DNA of 64,000 bases from CADEEL01 sp050246475 (GCA_050246475.1 JBFWVZ010000002.1:310001-374000), one strand, 5' to 3'. Positions 9,441 to 18,333 are shown, counted from the first letter of the stretch. Program-made: numbers and translations. The notes: a model not told the origin generated them from the letters alone.

Positions 9441-9526
9441 CGATTTCTCCCTGCGCGCAGTGAAGCAGGATCGTGCTCGTCGCGAAAGCCTGTCCCTTTT
9501 CGCAAGCGCGAGATAAAAGCGCGGCC

Positions 9527-10429
9527 ATGCCGCACCTCCCCTTCGTCACCTATGATGTGTTCACCGACCGGCGCTTCGCGGGCAATCCGCTCGCCGTCGT
9601 GTTCGATGCGGACGCACTCGATGCCGAGACGATGCAAAGGGTCGCGCGCGAATTCAATCTCTCCGAGACCGTGTTCGTGCGCACGCCGGCTAACGAGAAG
9701 CATGCGGCTGCAGTCCGCATTTTCACGCCGGGGCGCGAGCTCCCGTTCGCGGGGCACCCCACGATCGGAAGCGCGATCGCCATAGCCGAGCGGCGCATGG
9801 GCCGCGCGGAGATCAAGGACGCGATCCTCGTGCTGGAGGAGAGGGTCGGCCCGGTGCGATGCGCGGTGAAGGTGACGCAGACTGGCGCAAGCTTCGCCGA
9901 ATTCGATGCGCCGAAGCTTGCGGAAGAGTCGGGTCTCGCCGGCACGGACGAAGCGTTCGCCGAAGCGCTCGATCTCAAGCCGGAAGACATCGGTTTCGAC
10001 CGTCACATCCCAACAATCTATGACGCGGGCGTGCGCTACGCCTGCGTGCCGATCGCCAGCCTTGATGCGCTCGCCCGCGCGCGGCCGATGCCCAGCGCTT
10101 CAGCAGACATGCTCGGCTGCGCCGATATGTATCTCTACGCGCGCGCGCCGGATGAAGAGACCCATGCGTTCCAAGCGCGCATGTACGCGCCGGCCTTCGG
10201 CATTCCAGAAGACCCCGCCACCGGCAGCGCCGCCGCCGCCATCGCCGGCGCGCTTGCGCGCTTCGAAGGCTTGATGGACGGTTGGCACACGCTGCCCATT
10301 CTGCAAGGCGTGGAGATGGGCCGCCCCTCGCTCATCGGCTTGGAGATCGAACTCGCGCAAGGCCTGCTGAACGGCGTGCGCATCGGCGGCAAGGCCGTGC
10401 AGGTGAGCGAAGGCACGATCTCGATTTAG
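9527..10429 (+). CDS. PhzF-family isomerase/epimerase-like protein
   Basis: A 300-aa protein of the PhzF/DAP-epimerase fold. Visible signatures are the N-terminal VFTDRRFAGNPLAVV, FNLSETVFV with the catalytic-type Glu47, GRELPFAGHPTIGSA and the C-terminal EDPATGSAAAAIAGAL. Family members act on small metabolites; most outside phenazine clusters have unknown substrates, and no phenazine genes are nearby. The chosen ATG at 9527 begins directly at the conserved N-terminus; an upstream start at 9473 would add 18 residues with no family match. It is divergent from ggt. Confidence 0.9.
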   Translation: MPHLPFVTYDVFTDRRFAGNPLAVVFDADALDAETMQRVAREFNLSETVFVRTPANEKHAAAVRIFTPGRELPFAGHPTIGSAIAIAERRMGRAEIKDAILVLEERVGPVRCAVKVTQTGASFAEFDAPKLAEESGLAGTDEAFAEALDLKPEDIGFDRHIPTIYDAGVRYACVPIASLDALARARPMPSASADMLGCADMYLYARAPDEETHAFQARMYAPAFGIPEDPATGSAAAAIAGALARFEGLMDGWHTLPILQGVEMGRPSLIGLEIELAQGLLNGVRIGGKAVQVSEGTISI

Positions 10430-10443
10430 CCGATCCCCCCTCA

Positions 10444-10545
10444 GTCACGCTTCGCGTGACAGCTCCCCCGTGAACGGGGGAGCAAACCGATTTCCTCCCC
10501 CGCTTGCGGGGGAGGTGGCCGGAAGGGCCGGAGCGGGCGGTTTGA
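10444..10545. repeat. Intergenic multi-hairpin repeat element
   Basis: Three perfect hairpins stand in a row: GTCACGC/GCGTGAC (10444-10460), GCTCCCCCG/CGGGGGAGC (10462-10483) and CCTCCCCCGC/GCGGGGGAGG (10494-10515), followed by a GGCC-rich tail. The design and the words 'CTCCCCCG...CGGGGGAG' match short interspersed palindromic elements found in many copies in related alphaproteobacterial genomes. It separates the convergent PhzF and SDR genes and may double as a bidirectional terminator. Only one copy is seen here. Confidence 0.75.
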
Positions 10546-10546
10546 C

Positions 10547-11284
10547 TCAGAGGATGAGCCCGCCGTCCACCGGGATCGTCTGCCCGATTACGTAAGCCGA
10601 AAGCGGCGAAGCCAGAAAGAGCGCCGCGCCCGCCATGTCCGCCGGCGTGCCTAGCCGCCCGAGCGGGATCGTGCGTAAGCTCGCGGCGAGACGATCTGGA
10701 TTTTCCGTTGTCACTTTGGTGAGCTTCGTGTCGACGAGGCCCGGCGCGATGCAATTCACGCGCACGCCCTCGCCCGCCCAAGCCTGCCCGAGCGTGCGTG
10801 TGAGCCCGATGAGCGCCGTCTTCGATGCATTGTAGGCCGGATTGCCGCGCGTCGCGTGAAATGCAGACGTCGAGGAAACGATGATGATCGAGCCTTTCGC
10901 GGCAGTCAGCATCGGCTTGAACTTCATCGCGCAGGCCATGACGGAATTGAGGTTCACATCGACGACTTTCTGAAAGCCGTCCATCGCGAACTCACCGCGC
11001 TTGTAGATGACGATGCCCTGCGAGAGCACGAGAATGTCGAGGCTATCGAACGGCGGCTGATAGGCCTCCACCGCCGCGAAATCCCCGGCATCCATGAACG
11101 TGTAGTGCAAACCCGTGAGATCGCTGCCTTCGTCCCTCGAATAGTCCGACGCTTTCGCCCGCGTACCCCAGACATGCACCTCCGCGCCCGACGCGCGATA
11201 GGCCTGCGCGATCCCATTGCCGATGCCGGAGGAGCCGCCGACGACGAGTGCGCGCTTGCCGGAAAAATCGAGCGCGCCTGTCAT
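10547..11284 (-). CDS. SDR-family NAD(P)-dependent oxidoreductase
   Basis: A 245-aa classical short-chain dehydrogenase: cofactor loop GGSSGIG (residues 16-22), catalytic Ser138, Tyr151 and Lys155 (YNASK), and the C-terminal GQTIPVDGG. It reduces or oxidises a carbonyl/hydroxyl group; the substrate is unknown. An ordinary NAG motif is replaced by SQG (88-90), a mild deviation. The start overlaps the stop of the nitronate-monooxygenase-like gene by four bases (ATGA), so the two oxidoreductases are translated together and may act on one pathway, perhaps fatty acid or nitro-compound metabolism. Confidence 0.92.
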   Translation of the reverse strand: MTGALDFSGKRALVVGGSSGIGNGIAQAYRASGAEVHVWGTRAKASDYSRDEGSDLTGLHYTFMDAGDFAAVEAYQPPFDSLDILVLSQGIVIYKRGEFAMDGFQKVVDVNLNSVMACAMKFKPMLTAAKGSIIIVSSTSAFHATRGNPAYNASKTALIGLTRTLGQAWAGEGVRVNCIAPGLVDTKLTKVTTENPDRLAASLRTIPLGRLGTPADMAGAALFLASPLSAYVIGQTIPVDGGLIL

Positions 11285-12267
11285 TCCGCGGCCACGCGGC
11301 TCTGCGCGCTGATCGATGCGACGCGCCCGATCGCTTCCTCAGCTTCCGCCATGATCCGCCGCACGATCTCACCGGCCGGGAGCACGTCATGCACACCGCC
11401 CGCCGATTGGCCCATGGCGAACGCGGATTTGTCGCGATCGAGATTCTCGATCTGCCCGCCGATGCCGCCCATCGCGTTGTTTCGCACGCTGATCATCGCC
11501 TGCATCGGGAATTGCTGGATCTCGTCCGGGCGGCGCTCCCAATCGTCCACGTAGGAATTTTTCAGAACGCGCATCGGCTTGCCCGAATAGCAGCGCGTGC
11601 GCACCGTATCCTCGTCCTTCGCTTCGACGATGACGTCCTTATACATCTGCCCGGCGTGCGCCTCTTCGCTGGCGATGAAGCGCGTGCCCATCCACACGCC
11701 TTGCGCGCCGAGCGCCAACGAGGCGGCAAGGCCGCGCCCGTCATAAAGCCCGCCCGCGGCGACGACGGGAATCTTCACCGCATCGACCGCCTGCGCGACG
11801 AGCGGCAGCGTGCCGACGAGCCCAGTGTGCCCGCCGCCTTCGCCGCCTTGGCAGATGACGGCGTCGCAGCCTGCCTGCTCGGCTTTGACGGCGTGCTTCA
11901 CGGCCCCGCAGACGACCATGACTTTGAGCCCGGCCTTCTTCAGCTTCTCCATGATCGGCATCGGCACGCCGAGACCGGCGACAAAGCTCGACGCGCCTTC
12001 TTCGATGATGATGTCCACGGCCGCGATGAGATGATCGGGCGTCGCCGCCAGGAGATCGACTCCGAACGGCTTCTTCGTCAGCCGCTTCGTCTCGCGCATG
12101 TTGTCGCGCAATTCGTCCAGCGAGCGCCCCGCCATGCCAAGCACGCCGTAGCCGCCGGCATTCGAGACCGCCGCAGCAAGCGGCGCGTAAGAGACGCCCC
12201 CCATGCCGGCAAGCAGAATCGGGTGTTCGATGTTCAGGAGATCGCAAAGCGGCGTGCGCAGGGACAT
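11281..12267 (-). CDS. Nitronate monooxygenase / NPD-family flavoprotein
   Basis: A 328-aa FMN-binding TIM barrel of the 2-nitropropane dioxygenase family. Typical segments are HPILLAGMGGVSYAPLAAAVSNAGG near the N-terminus, GCDAVICQGGEGGGHTG in the middle, and VVAAGGLYDGRGLAASLALGAQGVWMGTRF for phosphate binding. It would oxidise nitronates or reduce enoyl-type substrates with flavin. It is the first gene of a two-gene operon with the SDR. Many members are annotated only by fold, so the exact reaction is uncertain. Confidence 0.9.
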   Translation of the reverse strand: MSLRTPLCDLLNIEHPILLAGMGGVSYAPLAAAVSNAGGYGVLGMAGRSLDELRDNMRETKRLTKKPFGVDLLAATPDHLIAAVDIIIEEGASSFVAGLGVPMPIMEKLKKAGLKVMVVCGAVKHAVKAEQAGCDAVICQGGEGGGHTGLVGTLPLVAQAVDAVKIPVVAAGGLYDGRGLAASLALGAQGVWMGTRFIASEEAHAGQMYKDVIVEAKDEDTVRTRCYSGKPMRVLKNSYVDDWERRPDEIQQFPMQAMISVRNNAMGGIGGQIENLDRDKSAFAMGQSAGGVHDVLPAGEIVRRIMAEAEEAIGRVASISAQSRVAAE

Positions 12268-12362
12268 GAGCGTTTCCTTCGGTCTTTGCCGGACAAAAGC
12301 GCCCGTGACGCTGGGGCGGTCAAGCGGCGCGTGCTAGAAGCGCCGCAGCGGAGGCTCTCACG

Positions 12363-13634
12363 ATGAGCGAAACAGCGCCGGCCCCAGCGGCCGAGCGGAT
12401 CGACGCGCTCGACATGCTGCGCGGCGCCGCCATTCTCGGCATTCTCTTCATGAACATCATCGCGCTCGGCGTGAGCATGGTAGGCGGGGAGCATCCGCCG
12501 CTTTACATCCGCTCCCCCGCCGATGAAGCAGCCTATTTGACGCTCGGCACGGCCGTGGCCGGCACGATGCGCGGCATGCTTTCGCTGCTCTTCGGCGCGG
12601 GCGTCATTCTCGTGACCAAGGCGATGGACGAGCGCCCCTATCCGCAAGCGGCGGACATCTATTACCGGCGCACGATCGCCCTCGTCGTCATGGGCATCGT
12701 CCACGGCTATGTCGTGCTGTGGCCGGGCGACATCCTGATGATCTACGGCCTCGCCGGCTTCTTCCTCTTCCCATGGCGCAAGGTGCGCGCCTCGCGTCTG
12801 ATCGCGGCGGGCGTCGTCGGCATCGCGTTGATGAGCGCCGTTGGCTCGTTCGGCGCCTGGCACAGCCATCAAGAGATCGCCGAAGCTCAAGCCATCGCCG
12901 CACGCGATGCAAGCACGTGGACCGCGGAGGAACGCACCCAAGTCGAGGAATGGCGTGCGAGCGCACGCGGCCCATCGCCTGAAGAAATCGCCGAAGAACA
13001 CGAAATGCGCATGGGCGGCTATCTCCAGAACGCACGGCTCATGGTGCGCATCATGGAGTTGTGGAACGGCTGGGGCGGCCTCGTTTGGTGGACGCTCGAT
13101 GCGCTCTCTTTCATGCTGATCGGCATGGGGCTCTTCAAGTTGGGCGTCTTGAGCGGAACGCGAAGCCTCCAATTCTACGCAATCGGCGCGTTGGTCTTCT
13201 ACGGCATCGGCCTGCCGAGCTCGTATCTCGCCACACACACGCAGATGGCGGACAATTTCGCACCAGGCGGGCCGCTCTGGCCGGTGGCGACGATGCAGCT
13301 GCGCCGTCTTGCCGTCACGCTTGGCCACGTGTGTCTTCTGCTCGCGCTTTGGAAATCGTTTGCGCAGCCCGTGCTCCGCGTCGTCCTCGCGCCCGGCCGC
13401 GCTGCTTTGAGCGTCTATATCGGCCAGAGCGTTCTCTGCACGCTTCTCTTCGCGGGCTTCGGCTTGGGCCTCCACGCGCGCTACATGCTGGCCGATCTGA
13501 TGCTCATCGCGGCGGGCGTGAACGCGGTGCTGATGATCCTCGCGTGGGGCTGGCTCGCCTTCTTCCGCATGGGGCCGCTCGAATGGGCTTGGCGCGGCTT
13601 CACCTATGGGAAGCTCCCGCCACTGAGGCGCTAA
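12363..13634 (+). CDS. DUF418-domain integral membrane protein
   Basis: A 423-aa protein with about nine hydrophobic segments and the hallmarks of the DUF418/YeiB family: an N-terminal RIDALDMLRGAAILGILFMNI motif (arginine before ALDMLRG) and a C-terminal DUF418 domain with GRAALSVYIGQSVL and WLAFFRMGPLEWAWR near the end. The insertion between TM blocks is Glu-rich (about residues 180-215). Function is unknown; relatives are acyltransferase-like membrane proteins. It is divergent from the nitronate-monooxygenase-like gene with a 95-base gap and upstream of the MAPEG gene. Confidence 0.9.
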   Translation: MSETAPAPAAERIDALDMLRGAAILGILFMNIIALGVSMVGGEHPPLYIRSPADEAAYLTLGTAVAGTMRGMLSLLFGAGVILVTKAMDERPYPQAADIYYRRTIALVVMGIVHGYVVLWPGDILMIYGLAGFFLFPWRKVRASRLIAAGVVGIALMSAVGSFGAWHSHQEIAEAQAIAARDASTWTAEERTQVEEWRASARGPSPEEIAEEHEMRMGGYLQNARLMVRIMELWNGWGGLVWWTLDALSFMLIGMGLFKLGVLSGTRSLQFYAIGALVFYGIGLPSSYLATHTQMADNFAPGGPLWPVATMQLRRLAVTLGHVCLLLALWKSFAQPVLRVVLAPGRAALSVYIGQSVLCTLLFAGFGLGLHARYMLADLMLIAAGVNAVLMILAWGWLAFFRMGPLEWAWRGFTYGKLPPLRR

Positions 13635-13698
13635 AGAGGCGACCGCGCTTGCCCAAGCGCGCGGCGCAGCGCAGCCTCCCGGCCCTCGGGAGGAGACT

Positions 13699-14124
13699 AT
13701 GTACGAACACGGAATGATTGCGCCCGTACTCGTCCTCGTCTTGTGGACGCTCATCATGTGGCTCTGGATGTACGCGACGCGCATCCCCGCCATGCAGAAG
13801 GCCAAGATCGACCCGCAAGAGGCGGCGCGCACACGCACGCTCAATCTGCCGCCGGAAGTCATGCGGGTCTCGGACAATTACAATCACCTGCACGAGCAGC
13901 CGACGCTCTTCTACGCCGTCGCCATCGCCGCGCAGATCGCCAGCGCCGCCGATTCAATCGCCATCGGCCTCGCCTGGGCCTACGTCGCGATACGCATCGT
14001 TCACTCGCTCATTCAAGCGACGGCCAACATCGTGATGTGGCGCTTCATGATCTTTTCGCTGGGCTCGCTCGTGTTGTCGATCCTGGCTGTGCGTACGACC
14101 TTGATCGTGTTCGGCTACGCCTAG
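13699..14124 (+). CDS. MAPEG-family membrane protein
   Basis: A 141-aa protein with four hydrophobic segments and the MAPEG pattern (NYNHLHEQPTLFYAVAI and the RIVHSLIQAT segment). The eukaryotic family includes microsomal glutathione transferases; bacterial members often carry glutathione or lipid-related activities, but the role here is not known. A strong GGGAGGAG ribosome site precedes the ATG. It follows the DUF418 gene by 64 bases and ends in the CTAG shared with the convergent SnoaL-like gene. Confidence 0.9.
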   Translation: MYEHGMIAPVLVLVLWTLIMWLWMYATRIPAMQKAKIDPQEAARTRTLNLPPEVMRVSDNYNHLHEQPTLFYAVAIAAQIASAADSIAIGLAWAYVAIRIVHSLIQATANIVMWRFMIFSLGSLVLSILAVRTTLIVFGYA

Positions 14125-14525
14125 TCGAGCACGTAGTCGGCAAGCACGCCGGCGTGAAGCGTGACGAACTTCCAAGCGCCGTCACGCTTCACGGCCGCGC
14201 CAGTCCCCCGCGTTCGCTGAACCTTGCCCGGATTCGCCGCATCGCCCCGCAGATCGCATCGCGTCAGAACGCCTGCGACGCCAGCTGCGATCTCGATTAG
14301 CTTGATCTGACCAAGCGTCGCTTCGCTTCGCGAAAAACGGCCCGCAAACATGGCGCTTACTTCGTCTCGGACCTCCTTGCGCCCGCTCAAAATTTGACCA
14401 GACAAATCGACGAGCGTGCATTCCGGCGCGAAGTTCGCCGCATAAGCATCCGCGTCATGCCGGTTCCACGACTCGACCAGCGTGTGAGCAAGCATTTCGA
14501 GCGCGGATTGATCTTCGGGCGACAT
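14121..14525 (-). CDS. SnoaL-like / SgcJ-EcaC family protein
   Basis: A 134-aa protein with the cone-shaped NTF2-like fold signature: ETLVESWNRHDADAYAANFAP-type start (here LVESWNRHDADAYAANFAPE), a GREEV-like GRKEVRDEVSAMF segment and C-terminal AWKFVTLHAG. The ATG at 14523-14525 is chosen because it begins the conserved domain; a GTG at 14609 would add 28 unrelated residues but would sit 3 bases after the upstream stop. Such proteins are often isomerases, hydrolases or ligand-binding proteins. Codon use appears somewhat less GC-rich than neighbours. Confidence 0.8.
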   Translation of the reverse strand: MSPEDQSALEMLAHTLVESWNRHDADAYAANFAPECTLVDLSGQILSGRKEVRDEVSAMFAGRFSRSEATLGQIKLIEIAAGVAGVLTRCDLRGDAANPGKVQRTRGTGAAVKRDGAWKFVTLHAGVLADYVLD

Positions 14526-14612
14526 GGAGGGAAGTCCTACCCCATTCCGCGGGGTAAGAAACGGCAATCCGTCGCAAGCAGCTTTGATCTCGATCAATGC
14601 CCGGCGCACGCC

Positions 14613-15161
14613 TCACTTCGCGGCGTGGCTCTTCGCTTCGATCCAATCCATGAGCGCAAAGGCCACGCCGGAAAAAATGAAGGTCAGGTGAATGATTACG
14701 TACCAGGTGAGCTGTGTGACCGTGTAGTGCTCAATGTTCATGAAAATCTTGAGCAGGTGAATGCCGCTGATGGCGACAATGGAGGCGATCAGTTTGATTT
14801 TGAGTCCTGAGAAATCGAGCGTGCCCATCCATTCTGGACGGTCGCGATCATCGTGCGCGGCGTCGATCTTCGAGACGAAATTCTCGTAGCCGGAAAAGAG
14901 GATGATCAGCACCAGATTGCCGGCCAGCGAGAGATCCACCAGCGTCAGGACGAGCAGGATGATGTCCGTCTCGTCCATATTGAGGATTTGCGGCGCCTGG
15001 AGATAGAGCTCCCGGAAGAACGTGACGATGAGGATGCCGAGCGCCACGATGAGGCCGAGATAGACCGGCGCCATCAGCCATCGGCTTGAGAAGATGAGGC
15101 TTTCGATCGCCCGCTCGAGCGGCGGCGTCCTGGATTTTCCGGTCTCTGGATCGCGCGCCAT
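14613..15161 (-). CDS. YqhA/UPF0114-family membrane protein (TIGR00645)
   Basis: A 182-aa protein with four membrane helices (about residues 28-48, 65-90, 120-145 and 155-175) and the family pattern SRWLMAPVYLGL, MDETDIILLVLTLVDLSL and GSLDFSGLK-like GTLDFSGLKIKL. UPF0114 proteins are widespread inner-membrane proteins of unknown role. The ATG at 15159-15161 begins at the conserved N-terminus; the reading frame continues upstream without family support. It precedes the SnoaL-like gene with a short gap, so an operon is likely. Confidence 0.88.
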   Translation of the reverse strand: MARDPETGKSRTPPLERAIESLIFSSRWLMAPVYLGLIVALGILIVTFFRELYLQAPQILNMDETDIILLVLTLVDLSLAGNLVLIILFSGYENFVSKIDAAHDDRDRPEWMGTLDFSGLKIKLIASIVAISGIHLLKIFMNIEHYTVTQLTWYVIIHLTFIFSGVAFALMDWIEAKSHAAK

Positions 15162-15229
15162 TCTGGCCCCCGCAAATCGGCGCACGTCTCTAGAGGGGCG
15201 CCGCGGCGCCGCCAAGAGGCTTTCTCCCG

Positions 15230-16312
15230 TTAGGGCGTTCGCGGCCGGCCGGCGGCGTCCATTTGCGCGATCCATTCGCGCATGAGCGCGACGGCGCGCC
15301 GATCGACGAGTTGGCGGCCGAGCTCCGGCATCATCACGCCGGGATCGGTGGAATCCATGCGGTGGACGAGGATGGAGCGTTCGGGATGCCCCGGCTCGAT
15401 AGAGAATTCGAACCCGCCCGAGGCCCGCCCCGCCGCGACGGGGCGTTTGAGAATCCCGTAGCTGTGCGGATCGGCGTTGGCGCTCCGCAGATCGAGGCCT
15501 GACGTGTGCGCCGGGCCGCGCGGGTTGTGGCAATGCGCGCAATTCACATCGAGGTACGCACGCGCGCGCTGATCGAACGTGCCGTCAGTGGGGTCGTAGG
15601 CATTGGGCGCGCGCGGCGCATCCGCCGGCGCCCGGTCGAGATGGCCGTGCGCGGCCCAATAGGCGAGCTGGTTTTGCGCGCCGTCCGTATACGGATAGTC
15701 ACGGTTGAGGTTGCGGGCTGCAGGCCCAAGCGGCGCGAGCGCGCCCGATTGTTCATGGCAGCCCGCGCATTGATTGCGGTTGGGCACGCGCCACGTGAGT
15801 GAGACGCCTTCGCCCCCCTCGTCGGTCCATTGCGCGGGAACCTCGGCGCCGATCGGCGAATAGCGCGCTTCCGTCTGCTCCGCGTTCCAGACGTAAGGAT
15901 AGGCGACCCACCCATCCGCGCGACGGATGAGCAGGCGCGTCTCCAGATAGCGGATGTTTTCGTTCGGCCGGCGCATGTCCGCGGGAACGGCGAAGCTCTT
16001 GATGAGCACCGTGCCGACGGGAAATTCGAACACGCCCTCCGCATTGTAGGCCGCGCGCGTGCCCGGCGGCGTGAAGACGAGGCGGAATTTGTGCGCGCCA
16101 TCCGCATAGAGCGCCGTGTTGAGATCGTAAGGCGTGACGCCCTCGTTCGGCACGCGCGCCGCGGCGTCCCGGAAGAGCCGGTATTCAGCCAGCGTCTGCG
16201 CCGGGCGATCCGCCAGCAGCGCCTGCAGATTGACCGGCCGCACGCGGCTCTGCGCGACGGCGCCGCTCACCAGGAGCAGCGCCAGCGCGACAAGGGCGAA
16301 CGCGAACCGCAA
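15230..16312 (-). CDS. SO_2930/HNE_0200-family diheme cytochrome c
   Basis: A 360-aa exported protein with signal peptide and two CxxCH haem sites, CAGCH and CAHCH, in the central and C-terminal parts. The family (TIGR03806) occurs next to parallel beta-helix proteins, as it does here, and is thought to act in periplasmic electron transfer. The start is a TTG at 16310-16312, directly before RFAFALVALALLL; AGGA lies upstream at good spacing and overlaps the end of the neighbouring gene. The upstream beta-helix gene ends 3 bases before it. Confidence 0.9.
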   Translation of the reverse strand: MRFAFALVALALLLVSGAVAQSRVRPVNLQALLADRPAQTLAEYRLFRDAAARVPNEGVTPYDLNTALYADGAHKFRLVFTPPGTRAAYNAEGVFEFPVGTVLIKSFAVPADMRRPNENIRYLETRLLIRRADGWVAYPYVWNAEQTEARYSPIGAEVPAQWTDEGGEGVSLTWRVPNRNQCAGCHEQSGALAPLGPAARNLNRDYPYTDGAQNQLAYWAAHGHLDRAPADAPRAPNAYDPTDGTFDQRARAYLDVNCAHCHNPRGPAHTSGLDLRSANADPHSYGILKRPVAAGRASGGFEFSIEPGHPERSILVHRMDSTDPGVMMPELGRQLVDRRAVALMREWIAQMDAAGRPRTP

Positions 16313-16315
16313 GGC

Positions 16316-17524
16316 CTAGTCCTGCGGCAGGCGCACGCGATCCGGCTCCTCGGCCGTGGAGGCCGGCGGCGGGTTCTGGTGCGGCTGCGCCTCCGTCACG
16401 TCGGAGCCCGCGACGCGTATGCCGAGAGAAAGGAAGCCGCCGTTCGAATTCTCGCGCATCGCAATCTGCACGGCTTCCGTGCGCGGCTGGCCCGCGGCGT
16501 TATAGGTCTCGGCGCCGTCCCACACGATGGACGGCAGCGAAACGCCCGCCGCTCCAAGAGGCGCGAAGCGCCCGCCAAGTTCATAGCCCGTGCGCCCAAA
16601 TTGGTTGTTGCGAATGACGATGTCGCGCGGGAGCGGATTGTAGTTCGCGTCGTCGATCGTTTGCGTGTAGGCCACGACCAGGACGTTCGTCGTGCCGTTC
16701 TCCCCGATAGTATTCTCGAAGATGTGCACATTGCGGTTCGCCATGATGAGCACGCCGGTGCCCGATGGCACGCCCGCGACGATGTTGCCCGGCGGCGCGA
16801 AATTGGGCGTGTTGTTGTTGGTCACGTTGTTTTCGAACACGCGCACCGAGTGCCCGCCCATCTGCTGCAGGCCCGGCAGATCGAAAACGAGAATGCCGCC
16901 CGTGTTGCGCGTCGCGGTGTTGCCGAAAACGTCGGCGTTCATCGAGTTCTCGATCTCGATGCCCGCGACGTTCAGTTCGGCGACGGAATTGCGCACGATG
17001 ATGTTGCGCGATTGGCCGACATAGATGCCCGCGTCCGAGGCGCCGCGCGCGATCGATTCATCGATCAAAACATTAGTGCAGCTCACCGGATAGAGGCCGT
17101 AGGCGCCATTCTCCTGGTGCGGTCCGCGCGTCCATTCCGCACGGACACGATAGAAGGTGATCTGATCGCAATCGCGCGCCTTGATGGCGTCGCCCCGCGC
17201 ATTCTCCACCGCGAAATCGCGCAACATCACGCGATCGGAGGTGACGAGCAGGCCTTCAGCGCCCTGCGCCTGATTGGAGAAATCAAGGATCGAGCGATCA
17301 TGCCCCTCGCCGCGCAGCGTGACGCGATCGACGTCTAGCGAGAGGCCCGCATTGATCGCAAAACGCCCTTCGGCTAGGCGGATCGTGTCGCCCGGACGTG
17401 CTTCGATGAGCGCTGTCTGCAATTCGGCCTGCGCGTCGGGGCCGGGCCGGATGCGCCACGTGCGCGCTTCCGCAACGCCGACAAAGAGTAGAAGCGCGGC
17501 CGCCGCGCCAGCCAGAAGTCTCAT
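16316..17524 (-). CDS. Parallel beta-helix repeat protein (SO_2929-type)
   Basis: A 402-aa exported protein with signal peptide (about residues 1-20), then right-handed beta-helix repeats rich in Asn/Val/Ile, such as IIVRNSVAELNVAGIEIENS and the N-rich turns of pectate-lyase-like solenoids. It is the constant partner of the diheme cytochrome encoded 3 bases downstream, so the two probably form a periplasmic redox pair. Domain shape is clear; the substrate is not known. The C-terminal ~60 residues leave the helix and are polar. Confidence 0.9.
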   Translation of the reverse strand: MRLLAGAAAALLLFVGVAEARTWRIRPGPDAQAELQTALIEARPGDTIRLAEGRFAINAGLSLDVDRVTLRGEGHDRSILDFSNQAQGAEGLLVTSDRVMLRDFAVENARGDAIKARDCDQITFYRVRAEWTRGPHQENGAYGLYPVSCTNVLIDESIARGASDAGIYVGQSRNIIVRNSVAELNVAGIEIENSMNADVFGNTATRNTGGILVFDLPGLQQMGGHSVRVFENNVTNNNTPNFAPPGNIVAGVPSGTGVLIMANRNVHIFENTIGENGTTNVLVVAYTQTIDDANYNPLPRDIVIRNNQFGRTGYELGGRFAPLGAAGVSLPSIVWDGAETYNAAGQPRTEAVQIAMRENSNGGFLSLGIRVAGSDVTEAQPHQNPPPASTAEEPDRVRLPQD

Positions 17525-17564
17525 ATCCCGCCTCCCTTGTGAGGCCGGAGATTAGGCAATCGGA

Positions 17565-17957
17565 TCAGCGCCCGCCATAGGCGCGAAGCGCATTGAGCAC
17601 ATCGCGGACGAGACCCGGATTGCGCGCCGCCAGAATGCCCCCGATGAGCGAAACCGCCAGCGTCGCGATCGGGCGATCGGCGAGGAAACCGGAGAGTTCG
17701 GAGGGCATTGCCGCCATCGCGTGCGCCTGCTCCGCCTCGGCTTCGAGGCGTTTGCGCTCGGCGCGGTCCTTCGCGTACCAGGCTGCGCCAACAGCGATGA
17801 GCGCGGCGAAGACCGCCACGCACGCCGCCGATCCCGCGGGCGTCAGCCACTGCAGCAGAAGCGCGTAGAGCGCAAAGCCGGTCGCAAAGATCGCCATCGC
17901 GGAGGCGGCGCACACCGCCGCCATCGCAATGAGAGAAGCTGTCGCGCGTTCAAACAT
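17565..17957 (-). CDS. YqjE/holin-superfamily-like membrane protein
   Basis: A 130-aa protein with two hydrophobic helices near residues 10-35 and 43-60, followed by a charged KDRAERKRLEAEAEQ segment and a C-terminal amphipathic part. Its position directly behind a DUF883/YqjD-like gene matches the yqjD-yqjE arrangement of other proteobacteria, which suggests an envelope-associated stress role. Family membership is inferred from layout and context. The start overlaps the upstream stop by one base (TGATG). Confidence 0.65.
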   Translation of the reverse strand: MFERATASLIAMAAVCAASAMAIFATGFALYALLLQWLTPAGSAACVAVFAALIAVGAAWYAKDRAERKRLEAEAEQAHAMAAMPSELSGFLADRPIATLAVSLIGGILAARNPGLVRDVLNALRAYGGR

Positions 17958-18217
17958 CAGCGCCGCCCGTTGCTCAAGAGCACGCCGATGACAAGCCCAA
18001 CCGCGAGCGTCGTGCCGACGACCACGCCGGGGCGCTCCGCGAACTGACGCTTGAAGAAGGCGTGCGCCGCATCGATCCCGTCCTCGACCGCATGGACGGC
18101 GCCATTTACGGTTTCAGGCGCCTTAACCGTCTTCGCCGCCTTCTTGGCGGGCGCGCGCTTTTTAGCCGCTTTCTTGGCGGCGCGCTTGCGCGGCGGGGCT
18201 TGATCTTGCTGGCTCAT
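17957..18217 (-). CDS. DUF883/YqjD-ElaB-like membrane-anchored protein
   Basis: An 86-aa protein with a Lys/Ala-rich basic N-terminus (RKRAAKKAAKKRAPAKKAAK), a short helical middle and a C-terminal single membrane helix ending in GVLLSNGRR. This is the layout of YqjD/ElaB proteins, tail-anchored inner-membrane proteins that bind ribosomes in E. coli. The lysine-rich head would suit nucleic-acid or ribosome contact. It is translated together with the YqjE-like gene through a one-base overlap. Confidence 0.75.
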   Translation of the reverse strand: MSQQDQAPPRKRAAKKAAKKRAPAKKAAKTVKAPETVNGAVHAVEDGIDAAHAFFKRQFAERPGVVVGTTLAVGLVIGVLLSNGRR

Positions 18218-18333
18218 GCGATGCTCGAAACGCCCTCTCTAGCAGAGAAGGGCTAACGAACATTCATATGGGACGAAATGGCGACGCGCCCAATTCTTCG
18301 CCTGCGGCGCGCTGCCTCAAGCAAGAAATCGCG

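Noticed and set aside
12234..13877. 547-codon minus-strand ORF opposite the DUF418 gene
   Set aside because: Arg/His/Asp-rich low-complexity translation with no hydrophobic or domain structure; a shadow of the DUF418 membrane protein.
15830..17338. 502-codon plus-strand ORF across the cytochrome and beta-helix genes
   Set aside because: It covers two well-supported genes on the other strand, and has biased Arg/His composition without motifs.
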